A DNA stretch of 64,000 nucleotides from Leptolyngbyaceae cyanobacterium JSC-12 (GCA_000309945.1 CM001633.1:2452292-2516291); one strand, 5' to 3'. Shown: positions 9,717-17,954, counted from the stretch's first letter. Program-made: numbers and translations. The notes: generated by a model not told the origin, from the letters alone.

Positions 9717-9769
9717 ATGTCCGAATCTATCCTGGTCTCTCAGGGAAAACTCCGGGTCTCTAGCTAGAC
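9717..9769. repeat. Dispersed ~53-bp repeat, copy 1
   Basis: This stretch aligns over 53 columns, without gaps, with 46150-46202 at 37 identities by my count (about 70%). Both begin ATGTCC and end TAGAC, and both share CTCTCAG in the middle. One gap in each would raise the match near the 3' end. It lies in the 142-bp spacer between two genes of the V4R cluster. It could be a small-RNA gene, a protein-binding site or a decayed mobile repeat. Confidence 0.4.
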
Positions 9770-9774
9770 ATAAT

Positions 9775-10260
9775 TTATTTCACCGACAGTTGAGACACTT
9801 TTTCGTCGAGTAGTAATGCTTGTGCTATCAGCAAGGGTGGCGTCAGCAAGCGCATAGCTTGAGTGCCCAATGCTTCAGTCAACCGTTGATTGAGCAGACG
9901 ATAAAGAACAGTATTAATTGTTTGACTGTTGTAAAGGCTCATGGTGCCGCTTAACCAACTCATCAATCGTTCTTTGACAAAGTTCTCATCGTTTAACAGC
10001 ATCCCCATTGCACAATACCGCAGAGTTAGTAACCCATCCTTAATTGCCCGTTCTAAATGCTCGACTTTCTCTTGTGGTAGTTCTAGCTGGAGTTGGTCGG
10101 CAACCTGTTGCATGATCTCAAGCTCGCGATCTCGCAGGGTGCAGTAAGTCATCAACCGCGCAGGCAGCGAGTCTACGTATTGGCTTAAAACTGCCAATTC
10201 TTCCGGCTTCAAATAGCGGCTTTCTGCTTCGTCAAATAATGCTTCAATTTGGGGATGCAT
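9775..10260 (-). CDS. Phycobiliprotein-fold protein without bilin cysteine (Slr0146-like)
   Basis: I chose the ATG at 10260, giving 161 residues; a longer frame to 10422 adds a non-homologous stretch overlapping the upstream gene. Residues 20-145 read like a phycobilisome globin fold. By eye, the segment AIKDGLLTLRYCAMGMLLND (72-91) aligns column by column with the chromophore region of allophycocyanin, [20 protein letters not shown]. Ala72 replaces the bilin-attaching cysteine, while the acidic/basic pair Lys74-Asp75 and Arg81 are kept. The following SWLSGTMSLYNSQ parallels REMYKSLGTP. It therefore probably keeps the fold without binding a bilin covalently. It takes the place of slr0146 in the PAP-like cluster. 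Confidence 0.68.
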   Translation of the reverse strand: MHPQIEALFDEAESRYLKPEELAVLSQYVDSLPARLMTYCTLRDRELEIMQQVADQLQLELPQEKVEHLERAIKDGLLTLRYCAMGMLLNDENFVKERLMSWLSGTMSLYNSQTINTVLYRLLNQRLTEALGTQAMRLLTPPLLIAQALLLDEKVSQLSVK

Positions 10261-10297
10261 AAAATAGAGCCAAAGTAAACAGTGGGCAACGAAAACG

Positions 10298-10606
10298 CTA
10301 AAATAGGTCTGAAAAATCATCCAGAGTAAAATCACCTTCACCAGCAGGCTTGGGTTGCACACTGGGAGCAGCGGCGATCGAATTTCCATCCCAGCTAAAT
10401 GTTGCGAAAAAGCGAGAGACACTCATTTCTAGACTCAGTGGTTCATCAGTGAAATCAGTAGCACTGGAGACACTGACCTGCCCAGTGGGAGAGTTATCGT
10501 CCCAGTTAATCTGCGAAAAGAACGTTTGAACAGACGATTGCAGCCACTCATCCACAGGCTTATATGTGCTAGAACCATTCATCTGAGGAAGGGTAAGAGT
10601 AATCAT
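10298..10606 (-). CDS. Small acidic protein with duplicated FF...WD-N motif (Slr0145-like position)
   Basis: A 102-residue acidic protein with no membrane span. It holds two copies of a 13-residue motif, VQTFFSQINWDDN at 26-38 and VSRFFATFSWDGN at 63-75, separated by a Ser/Thr-rich linker, and ends in an acidic tail (FTLDDFSDLF). Its ATG overlaps the stop of the upstream V4R gene by 4 bp (ATGA), so the two are translationally coupled. Position and size suggest the counterpart of slr0145 in the photosystem II assembly operon. The biochemical role is unknown. The paired aromatic motifs could be short linear binding sites for a partner protein. Confidence 0.78.
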   Translation of the reverse strand: MITLTLPQMNGSSTYKPVDEWLQSSVQTFFSQINWDDNSPTGQVSVSSATDFTDEPLSLEMSVSRFFATFSWDGNSIAAAPSVQPKPAGEGDFTLDDFSDLF

Positions 10607-11286
10607 CGCAACACATCCCCTGCCCGGAGGCGCTTTTCGATGTCTTTAGCCGTGGCACCTTCGTTTAACCAAAAGGCCGCAGCATCGATGCGATCCTGGC
10701 TACCTAGCAAGAACTTGCAGTAGGTTTCGCCCATAGAGTAACACTGAATTTCAATGCAACTCAGTTGCTTGCGCACCATTTCTGTAAAAAAGCCTGCAAA
10801 CAGCCCAGCATAGAGATAGCATACAGGTTTACCCACATCGCCCAGTGTCCGGGCGACGGCGGAGTCAAACACATTGATGAACATAAAGCCTTGCTTGCGA
10901 TCGCCCATGTCCACCTCCCAGCGTCCCCATCCCTGCGAAGTAAAAGGCCACCACCAGGTTTCCAGCAGAAATAGAAGATTGGTTTGGCGGATGTTGCGAT
11001 CAAATTCTTTCTCAAACCACTTCTCGAAGAAGAATGCATCCTTCTGCCCCCATTCACAACCGATGGTATACATAATGGCAGCCGACGCATCACCAACTTC
11101 TTCTTCTAATCCTTCCACCAAGCCAATAATAAAATCCTCAGTTGTCAGGAGGTTTTGGCTACCATTCCAATCGCGAATAGTCCCAGTTTGTGAGTCAAAT
11201 TGAAAGAAATCACGAAATCCGTAATGGTTATGCTTCTTGGGATTTTTAAATTTTGCAGAGTTTAGCTGGGGAGTTGCAGTTACCAT
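10603..11286 (-). CDS. V4R domain protein (Slr0144-like), first gene of PAP-like cluster
   Basis: A 227-residue soluble protein. The V4R domain covers about residues 130-200, with PVCYLYAGLFAGFFTEMVRKQL followed by CIEIQCYSMGETYCKFLLG, so the full set of domain cysteines is present. A striking LLETWWWPFTSQGWGRWEVD block precedes it. It is the first gene of five in a row on the minus strand. In Synechocystis the homologous operon slr0144-slr0152 was reported to promote photosystem II assembly; Slr0144 is its V4R protein. The ATG at 11286 is followed by MVTATPQLNSAKFKNPKKHN, a plausible soluble N-terminus. Confidence 0.85.
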   Translation of the reverse strand: MVTATPQLNSAKFKNPKKHNHYGFRDFFQFDSQTGTIRDWNGSQNLLTTEDFIIGLVEGLEEEVGDASAAIMYTIGCEWGQKDAFFFEKWFEKEFDRNIRQTNLLFLLETWWWPFTSQGWGRWEVDMGDRKQGFMFINVFDSAVARTLGDVGKPVCYLYAGLFAGFFTEMVRKQLSCIEIQCYSMGETYCKFLLGSQDRIDAAAFWLNEGATAKDIEKRLRAGDVLR

Positions 11287-11641
11287 AGGGGTCTTTTAAC
11301 AAAAATTAAAGGGCGAGAGTAGAGATTAGGAGCAGAAAGGTGGCAGCCAAGATCATCGCATATCTATTTCACAAGCGGGTACATCAAGAACCAAAGGCAT
11401 TCAATTCCTTTGATAGGTTGCTTGACTTAATATTCCCTACGTTTGCTAGATCTAACTCACAATCCCCCCTCCGGAGTGAAGAGTTTTGTTAAGCAGTGAC
11501 GCGAAGAGCAGGTCATTTTGTAACTTAGGGCAAAACTTACGAAGACAAAGACTGACTCTTCTCGCTGCCATTATTCAAAGCCAAGGGCAGGAACAGAAAC
11601 CCTTGGCTTTCATATCTCCCTTAAGAAAGTTATTGTTTAGA
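11287..11641. other. Intergenic region before the V4R cluster
   Basis: No gene is supported. The part next to 11286 must hold the promoter of the V4R/kinase cluster. The only clear structure is the hairpin at 11577-11610, listed separately. A short plus-strand open frame here lacks a ribosome-binding site and coding character. Confidence 0.5.
11577..11610 (-). terminator. Hairpin downstream of the acetamidase remnant
   Basis: A perfect 11-bp stem (AAAGCCAAGGG at 11577-11587, CCCTTGGCTTT at 11600-11610) with a 12-base loop, starting 31 bp after the acetamidase stop. On the minus strand the stem ends in CTTT but no longer T-run follows, so termination is likely but not certain. Confidence 0.6.
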
Positions 11642-12487
11642 TTACGCAATAGGTTTTGCTTTGACTTTTTTCGGGTCAAACATGGCTTTGGGAATAATGC
11701 CGTGCACACCCCAATTGCCATCCACTACTTGAGTAATGGCGAAGTCACCACTCACCGTCATTAACGAATAGGCTTCATCCTCGGTTAAATTCATTCCGTT
11801 CATCAAAAAGTCTCGTAGTTTTGTGGAACAATCTTTCAATGCTGGGTCGAGAGATGACAGTTGAAAGATCTTAGTTTGGGCATCGGGGCCCAATTCTGCC
11901 AGGTAATTGCGGAAAGTAAAACCATGCACAATCCAGGAGTCGGGGGTTTCTAGCAAAGGATAGTCTACTTTTTCAAGGATAGTGCCTGCCAGTTTTGCCT
12001 GTTTATGCAAGATAAGTTGGAAGGTACCGATTAGAGAAGTTTCGATCGCTGTTCCATCTAGTTCAGAATCCCCCTGAGCCGCGTGAGCGTCGCCCGCTGA
12101 GAAGAGTGCTCCTGGTACAGATACGGGATAGTACATTGACGTGCCTGCTGCCACATGCCGATTATCAATATTGCCGCCGAAGTAGCCCGGCGGAATTGAA
12201 TTCACAATATCTGCTTCTTTGGGAGCCACACCCATTGCCCCAATGTGCAACCGCAACGGCACTTTTACCCCATCTAGCACATTTACTGTTTCCTTGACTG
12301 TGCGATGGTCTACCACAATGCCAGGGTAGTCGATTGTGGCATGGCTCTTACCATCCGGCGTAGTTTGATTAGTCCACTTAAAACTGTATGCCGCTGTTGC
12401 CCATTGTTGCTTACCCGTTGCATCCATTTCATAAATGGTGATAACTTCTCGTGGCTTGGGTTCTTGCGACAGATTTTTGTAATGGAA
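11642..12487 (-). pseudogene. Acetamidase/formamidase family protein, 3' part, cut by an insertion sequence
   Basis: The minus strand carries about 281 codons of an acetamidase/formamidase (amide hydrolysis to acid and ammonia). Visible family segments are FHYKNLSQEPKPREVITIYE, LRLHIGAMGVAP, SIPPGYFGGNIDNRHVAAGT and VPGALFSAGDAHAAQGDSE, the last carrying acidic and histidine residues of the active centre. The frame stays open into the neighbouring insertion sequence up to an ATG at 12562, but those first ~25 codons are insertion-sequence DNA. The true upstream codons (GKTFGSNAAAWWGFH) lie beyond the element at 15406-15505 in the same frame. The gene is therefore interrupted, and its original 5' third is missing. 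Residual expression of a functional enzyme is unlikely. Confidence 0.88.
12481..12487. repeat. Target-site duplication, left copy
   Basis: AATGGAA occurs directly before the outer insertion-sequence end and again at 15406-15412 directly after the other end. Removing the element and one copy restores the continuous acetamidase codons GGC TTC CAT TAC (minus strand), which confirms the duplication. Confidence 0.85.
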
Positions 12488-12560
12488 CACGACTTGGCAA
12501 GTTACCCAGAAAGGAAAAAGATAAGCAGAAAATGTAGGAGACGTTAGCCGTAGCCGTATC

Positions 12561-13901
12561 ATGCTGCCCTTTGTCGCTGTGCCATCGACGATTGCTCAAG
12601 AGTTTGGGAAATATCGAGACCTGTTCTGCCGAGGCGCAGGCTTTGAGCAGGTGAGTCGCTATGTGACCGGATTGCTGTTGAGTGAGAACAAAACCTTGCA
12701 AGGGATTGCCGGACAATGGGTAGCAGGTGGGGAGGTCGGCGGACGAAGAGCGATGCACGCAGCGGTGTTTGAGGCGGGCTGGAGGAGTTCAGAGTTAATG
12801 TCCCATCATCGTGCTGTGATAGCCAAAGAGCATCAGGGGCGAGGGCGAGAAGTCATCAGTCTGGATTGGACGCTCAGCCATCACGATTGGGGCAAGCAGA
12901 TCTTTGGGGTGAAGCGATCCTATGATTATGTGGAACATCGGATGAGTTGCTTTCAAACGGTGGTGACGGCGACGATTGCGAACCGCCACCTAATTGATGG
13001 GATTGACGTGGTGGTGCAGTTTCCAGATTTTTCAGTGGCAGAACGGGAGTATCTGAAGGTGACGGCAAAATCCCACTATGACGATTTAGACCAAGTGCGA
13101 GAACGACTGATTGAGATGTTGCATTATCACAAGAATCGATTGGAGTATCGCAAACGCACCGAGATTGCCGTCGAGATTGTGCGCCAAGTGGAAGCGGAAG
13201 GACAATTTCCCACCGCCGATTATGCGTTTGACAATGGGGTGTTGACTGTTGAGTTAACCGCCATGATTGAGTCCGCAGGAAAACACTGGGTGAGTGAAGT
13301 TGAAAGTTCTCGCAACATCTTGTGGAATGACCAATGGCAACGGGTAGATGCGATTGGTTTAGAACTCAGAATCCATCACCCAGAGAGCTTTCGCCCGATT
13401 CAAGTCACTTGCCGCAACGGCGAAACGAAACCGATTTGGGCATTTACCAAAGTCGTGCGCCTCAAGAAGTTTGGACGCAAGCGATTGGTCATCGTCCACG
13501 AGCAAGCAGATTTACAAGACCCACCTCGCTTCCTGCTCACCGATGCGTTGCATTGGGAAAGTGGGCGAGTCATGCAGACTTGGAGTTATCGATGGTCCTG
13601 CGAGGTCTTTCATGAGGTGAGCAAACAGCACACCGGGCTAGAGTCGGCTCAGGTGCGGAACGAGGAAGCGGTCAACCGTCACTTCCGTCTTAGTTGCGTG
13701 GCGCAGTCGATTCTGCAACGGACTGCCTGTTCTGGCGCACAATCTGAACGATTTGAGTTTGCTCAAGGCAAGCAAACGGTGGGACAGAAGCTCTATACCC
13801 TCACTCGTCAAGCCTTTGATGATTTGCTGCAATTCATTGTGACGCGATGTTCTCACGGACATACAAATGAACAGATTTTACAAGCTCTCCTCCCCAGTTG
13901 A
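12561..13901 (+). CDS. DDE transposase (IS4-superfamily type), intact copy A
   Basis: A 446-residue transposase. The likely catalytic triad is Asp102 in ISLDWT, Asp224 in YAFDNGV and Glu348 in YRWSCEVFHEVSK. The last fits the R-x3-E-x6-K part of the YREK signature of IS4-like enzymes (Arg344, Glu348, Lys355). It cuts and pastes its own element in the cell. It differs from the two other copies in the window at residue 234 (Ala here, Thr there); the three are otherwise the same as far as I compared them, so transposition was recent. The ATG at 12561 lies 73 bp inside the left end. The exact family within the superfamily could not be assigned. Confidence 0.9.
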   Translation: MLPFVAVPSTIAQEFGKYRDLFCRGAGFEQVSRYVTGLLLSENKTLQGIAGQWVAGGEVGGRRAMHAAVFEAGWRSSELMSHHRAVIAKEHQGRGREVISLDWTLSHHDWGKQIFGVKRSYDYVEHRMSCFQTVVTATIANRHLIDGIDVVVQFPDFSVAEREYLKVTAKSHYDDLDQVRERLIEMLHYHKNRLEYRKRTEIAVEIVRQVEAEGQFPTADYAFDNGVLTVELTAMIESAGKHWVSEVESSRNILWNDQWQRVDAIGLELRIHHPESFRPIQVTCRNGETKPIWAFTKVVRLKKFGRKRLVIVHEQADLQDPPRFLLTDALHWESGRVMQTWSYRWSCEVFHEVSKQHTGLESAQVRNEEAVNRHFRLSCVAQSILQRTACSGAQSERFEFAQGKQTVGQKLYTLTRQAFDDLLQFIVTRCSHGHTNEQILQALLPS

Positions 13902-13917
13902 TTGGCGATCGTTTTTT

Positions 13918-15180
13918 CTACTTCGGTAACTTGCCAAGTTGTGTATAGAGCTTCTGTCCCACCGTTTGCTTGCCTTGAGCAAACTCAAATCGTTCAGATT
14001 GTGCGCCAGAACAGGCAGTCCGTTGCAGAATCGACTGCGCCACGCAACTAAGACGGAAGTGACGGTTGACCGCTTCCTCGTTCCGCACCTGAGCCGACTC
14101 TAGCCCGGTGTGCTGTTTGCTCACCTCATGAAAGACCTCGCAGGACCATCGATAACTCCAAGTCTGCATGACTCGCCCACTTTCCCAATGCAACGCATCG
14201 GTGAGCAGGAAGCGAGGTGGGTCTTGTAAATCTGCTTGCTCGTGGACGATGACCAATCGCTTGCGTCCAAACTTCTTGAGGCGCACGACTTTGGTAAATG
14301 CCCAAATCGGTTTCGTTTCGCCGTTGCGGCAAGTGACTTGAATCGGGCGAAAGCTCTCTGGGTGATGGATTCTGAGTTCTAAACCAATCGCATCTACCCG
14401 TTGCCATTGGTCATTCCACAAGATGTTGCGAGAACTTTCAACTTCACTCACCCAGTGTTTTCCTGCGGACTCAATCATGGTGGTTAACTCAACAGTCAAC
14501 ACCCCATTGTCAAACGCATAATCGGCGGTGGGAAATTGTCCTTCCGCTTCCACTTGGCGCACAATCTCGACGGCAATCTCGGTGCGTTTGCGATACTCCA
14601 ATCGATTCTTGTGATAATGCAACATCTCAATCAGTCGTTCTCGCACTTGGTCTAAATCGTCATAGTGGGATTTTGCCGTCACCTTCAGATACTCCCGTTC
14701 TGCCACTGAAAAATCTGGAAACTGCACCACCACGTCAATCCCATCAATTAGGTGGCGGTTCGCAATCGTCGCCGTCACCACCGTTTGAAAGCAACTCATC
14801 CGATGTTCCACATAATCATAGGATCGCTTCACCCCAAAGATCTGCTTGCCCCAATCGTGATGGCTGAGCGTCCAATCCAGACTGATGACTTCTCGCCCTC
14901 GCCCCTGATGCTCTTTGGCTATCACAGCACGATGATGGGACATTAACTCTGAACTCCTCCAGCCCGCCTCAAACACCGCTGCGTGCATCGCTCTTCGTCC
15001 GCCGACCTCCCCACCTGCTACCCATTGTCCGGCAATCCCTTGCAAGGTTTTGTTCTCACTCAACAGCAATCCGGTCACATAGCGACTCACCTGCTCAAAG
15101 CCTGCGCCTCGGCAGAACAGGTCTCGATATTTCCCAAACTCTTGAGCAATCGTCGATGGCACAGCGACAAAGGGCAGCAT
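13918..15180 (-). pseudogene. Transposase copy B, C-terminally altered by rearrangement
   Basis: The frame matches the 446-residue transposase up to residue 413 (GQKLYT), then reads seven foreign residues (QLGKLPK) derived from the right end of copy A and stops. The last 33 residues of the normal protein are lost from this frame; their coding DNA lies at 15260-15360 on the other strand. The catalytic triad (Asp102, Asp224, Glu348) is still present, so some activity is possible, but the C-terminal tail is gone. The altered end comes from the inversion described for 12488-15405. Confidence 0.85.
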
Positions 15181-15253
15181 GATACGGCTACGGCTAACGT
15201 CTCCTACATTTTCTGCTTATCTTTTTCCTTTCTGGGTAACTTGCCAAGTCGTG

Positions 15254-15405
15254 TCTATACCCTCACTCGTCAAGCCTTTGATGATTTGCTGCAATTCATT
15301 GTGACGCGATGTTCTCACGGACATACAAATGAACAGATTTTACAAGCTCTCCTCCCCAGTTGATTGGCGATCGTTTTTTCTACTTCGGTAACTTGCCAAG
15401 TTGTG
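15254..15405 (+). mobile_element. Detached 3' end of an insertion-sequence copy
   Basis: TCTATA (15254-15259) followed by the last ~146 bp of the element, including the codons for the C-terminal 33 transposase residues and the terminal inverted repeat ending GTTGTG at 15405. The copy at 13944-15253 lacks exactly this piece. TCTATA is the 6-bp sequence duplicated when one copy entered the other. Confidence 0.85.
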
Positions 15406-15505
15406 AATGGAAGCCCCACCAGGCAGCCGCATTGGAACCAAAGGTTTTGCCCGAATATTTTGGATTGCCGCTCGGTTTGGAATGGTGAAGAGTATTCAGG
15501 AAATT
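15406..15505 (-). pseudogene. Acetamidase/formamidase, short upstream fragment
   Basis: On the minus strand these codons read HHSKPSGNPKYSGKTFGSN then AAAWWGFH, joining in frame to the YKNLSQEPKPREV block at 12480 when the insertion sequences are removed. The frame is closed by a TAG at 15506-15508 with no start codon between. Between that and the next gene (15616) there are only 110 bp, which do not resemble the expected ~130 N-terminal residues of the family. So the gene lost its 5' part as well as being interrupted. AATGGAA at 15406-15412 is the right copy of the target duplication. Confidence 0.75.
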
Positions 15506-15615
15506 CTAAGTTGGATTAGTGTTCCAGGTTACAATCTGGTGCGATCGCTCCTTCGCCTATGCCATTGTTGGATTGGATGATTCGAAGAATTACAAACGAG
15601 CGATAGCACTGGTTT

Positions 15616-17448
15616 CTATCCTAACTTGAGGAAAATGGCACCTCGTTGAATGCCCTGATTGCGACCGTAACTGCTGAGTGTGAGAGATTGCAGATGGTTG
15701 AATAATGGACTGCCAGCCAGTTCAATGACCTTTAAGAATGGGAAGCGGCGTTCCAGCAAGGGACGGCTTTCGTTCCAGTCAAGATAAAGGTAGCCGTTGT
15801 TAGGGTGTTGCAAGGGCGCGATCGCCTGTTGGAAGCGATCGTCGTTGACCAAGGAATTGTTGACAGCATCCAGGGCAGTTTGCAGGGCGGGTAGGGAGGT
15901 CGCGAAGAGTTCGTAGTTCCCAACTGTGGTATGCACTCCTTGTACTTCTGCCTGCAAGGTTTTGGAGAAAAGACCACTAGGAGTTAACTTTGTCCAGGCA
16001 GAAACGGTGTGCTCTCCCAGTTGTACGGCTCCTACGCTATAGCCTTGCTTTTTGGCAATTTCATCTAGCTGAGCGATCGCGTGCTGACTGGCATTCTCCT
16101 TGTTACGTTCTGCTACAAACACCCAATCATTCTCAGCCAGTTCTGTCAAGGTTTCTCGCTTCGGCTTGCGCTTTTTGCCTGGCGTCGTTTGCTCTCCATT
16201 AGTGATCGCTTGAGGTGGCAAGCTTCCCAGCGCATACTCACCTGTAACCCAGCTAAACACATCTTGGGGCAGGTTCAGTTTCCATTCCTTTTCCAAGGCT
16301 TGCAGAGGTTGATTGATTAACTGTGAAACAGTTGGAAAGCTGGAGAGACTGGTTGATAATTCACGCCAAACGCGATCCAGGTTCGTCCCCGAAGCAACCA
16401 AAGGACTCAGAGTTGGAAGATATTGCAATGCGCCAACGGGTTTAGACAGAGCCGGAGCGATTGCTGCTTTGGTATCGACTCCAGTCATTGCTGTTTCTGC
16501 TAACAACCCGCGACGATCAAGTTCCAGCGCTATCGCCAGGGTTTGATAGCCTTTTGTAGTTGCACCTTGTTCAACTGTGCCTGGTTTATCTTTCGCATGT
16601 GTAATCGCTTCTGTTTCCAGCCAGCCAGCTAAGCCTGGTAAGTTCACAAACGTCAAACCGATGCGGGGCTGGGTTAATGTTTCCAGGGCTTGGGTATAAA
16701 ACTGGGCGTTATTGAGGTTGAGTTCTGCTGCCTGCACATTCGTAATCGCATCTCGCAGGACTTTGGGATCATTGGCAAATAAAACAAATTGGTTCCCCAC
16801 TACGGCACTGGCAAGAGTGGGGGCGGGGAGGAGAGAGGCAGGAGTTAGGAATTCAAAGTCTTGATTTTTCTTTGGTTTTTTTCCTTCTAACTTGGGATTG
16901 ACGGGCACCTCGTTGTAAATCAGTTTCACGCCTTTGTATTGCTCGAAGGTGAGATCGGTCCCTGCGATCGCCCGTTTTTGCCAGAATAGTTGAAGAAACT
17001 CACGCGATTGTTCTGGATCATGGGTGGCGATTGCTAATAAGTAACCTGGTTGTTTCCCGTTGCTGCGATCGCGATCTATATCCAGTGTCGTAATCGCTAA
17101 AGTCACCTCATCTCCCAACCAGGGTTGTACATCTCGGTCATAGTCTAGCCCCGTGTTGCCTAACAAACTTTGCCGAAATTGGCTCAACTCTGTCCGTGCT
17201 TGTTTTCGTCGGCTCGGAGCTGCAACTACCTGGCGAAAGGCAACTAAATCTTTTGGGTTCACCAGCAAGGAAAGCATGACTGGAGCCTGTTTAGGCACAA
17301 AAATAGCGGCACTGGGTATTTTCCCCTCGCCCTTTGCTAATAGTTTCAGCGGGCTTTGGGCAGTAATCCAATAGAAGCCCACTATGCCGATGAGCAGGAG
17401 CACAACGACAACAGCAACCAAACCAGACAAAAACGAACGGAACTTCAT
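15616..17448 (-). CDS. DUF3352 domain protein, membrane-anchored
   Basis: A 610-residue protein with one N-terminal membrane span (about 8-30, LSGLVAVVVVLLLIGIVGFY) and a large domain after it, presumably outside the cytoplasm. Segments such as AAIFVPKQAPVMLSLLVNP, GYLLAIATHDPEQSREFL, QALETLTQPRIGLTFVNLPG and GQLGEHTVSAW-like repeats fit the DUF3352 family, which is common in cyanobacteria as one conserved protein per genome. The function is not known. The start MKFRSFLSGL at 17448 precedes the span directly, as expected for an uncleaved anchor. It stands alone between the acetamidase remnant and a divergent small gene. Confidence 0.8.
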   Translation of the reverse strand: MKFRSFLSGLVAVVVVLLLIGIVGFYWITAQSPLKLLAKGEGKIPSAAIFVPKQAPVMLSLLVNPKDLVAFRQVVAAPSRRKQARTELSQFRQSLLGNTGLDYDRDVQPWLGDEVTLAITTLDIDRDRSNGKQPGYLLAIATHDPEQSREFLQLFWQKRAIAGTDLTFEQYKGVKLIYNEVPVNPKLEGKKPKKNQDFEFLTPASLLPAPTLASAVVGNQFVLFANDPKVLRDAITNVQAAELNLNNAQFYTQALETLTQPRIGLTFVNLPGLAGWLETEAITHAKDKPGTVEQGATTKGYQTLAIALELDRRGLLAETAMTGVDTKAAIAPALSKPVGALQYLPTLSPLVASGTNLDRVWRELSTSLSSFPTVSQLINQPLQALEKEWKLNLPQDVFSWVTGEYALGSLPPQAITNGEQTTPGKKRKPKRETLTELAENDWVFVAERNKENASQHAIAQLDEIAKKQGYSVGAVQLGEHTVSAWTKLTPSGLFSKTLQAEVQGVHTTVGNYELFATSLPALQTALDAVNNSLVNDDRFQQAIAPLQHPNNGYLYLDWNESRPLLERRFPFLKVIELAGSPLFNHLQSLTLSSYGRNQGIQRGAIFLKLG

Positions 17449-17624
17449 GAGCGATCGCCTGCAGTCACTCTAGCAACACCAGCATCAATTATTTCAGGGA
17501 CAGCACCCCCCGCACACATTTTGATGTCGATAGATGTTATGAATTGCCGTTCCGTTGAGCAAACTTAACATTAGAGGGTTATCGGCTATCCGTTGTGAAC
17601 CCATCCTTTCCATCCTATTCCTAT

Positions 17625-17954
17625 ATGTCATCCCCATTTCCTGACGACAATTCCCAGGCTAACATCAATCATGATGATCTCAAAACAGCCGCCCAGGAAG
17701 AAATTGCCCATTGGCTAGAGCAATTGCGTCGCTCTGATCGCTCCCTTTACAACCTCATGGCGCTGGAAGTCTGGTCGATCGCCCAAACCATGGATGGATT
17801 GATTCCCGGTTTCTGGAGTCGCTTTATGGCAAATCGTCAGCTTGCTCTCAAAGAATTTGTTGAACAGCGAAAAAAACAATCACAAACGGATGCAAAGTTC
17901 TCAGACTTCTCCGAATCAATCACTCAAGAAGATGAAGGAAGGGAGGGCAAGTAA
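17625..17954 (+). CDS. Conserved cyanobacterial hypothetical protein
   Basis: A 109-residue protein from the ATG at 17625; an in-frame GTG at 17595 would add ten residues. It is hydrophilic with no signal peptide. The central part (EEIAHWLEQLRRSDRSLYNLMALEVWSIA, then MDGLIPGFWSRFMANRQLALKEF) is helical and rich in Trp and Arg, with an acidic, Gln/Ser-rich tail. I recognise the type as a small cyanobacterial protein of unknown function but cannot name a family. It is divergent from the DUF3352 gene and convergent with the HEAT-repeat gene. Confidence 0.65.
   Translation: MSSPFPDDNSQANINHDDLKTAAQEEIAHWLEQLRRSDRSLYNLMALEVWSIAQTMDGLIPGFWSRFMANRQLALKEFVEQRKKQSQTDAKFSDFSESITQEDEGREGK

Larger units (their letters stand above)
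12488..15405. mobile_element. Nested, inverted pair of 1456-bp insertion sequences
   Basis: The outer boundaries are CACGACTTGGCAAGTTACC at 12488 and its near-perfect inverted partner ending at 15405. The block is 2918 bp long, exactly two 1456-bp element lengths plus 6 bp. The order is: a full plus-strand element (12488-13943); a minus-strand element lacking one end (13944-15253); and the missing 146-bp end piece in plus orientation preceded by TCTATA (15254-15405). The simplest history is that one copy inserted into the acetamidase gene. A second copy then inserted into the first in opposite orientation at TCTATA, duplicating 6 bp. Finally the segment between the inverted copies flipped by homologous recombination. 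There is no cargo gene. Confidence 0.88.

Noticed and set aside
10261-10422. N-terminal extension of the phycobiliprotein-fold gene to 10422
   Set aside because: The extra 54 residues overlap the upstream gene, which has a clear coding identity, and show no relation to the family. The ATG at 10260 begins the helical domain directly.
12488-12562. Acetamidase frame starting at ATG 12562 as an intact 306-residue gene
   Set aside because: The first ~25 codons are the inverted end of the insertion sequence; the real upstream codons lie beyond 15405.
14673-15363. Open frames antisense to the transposase copies, including one running to 15363
   Set aside because: They recur identically in every copy as mirror frames of the transposase and have no family features.
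12488-15405. Composite transposon carrying cargo
   Set aside because: All DNA between the outer ends is accounted for by two element lengths plus 6 bp; there is no passenger gene.
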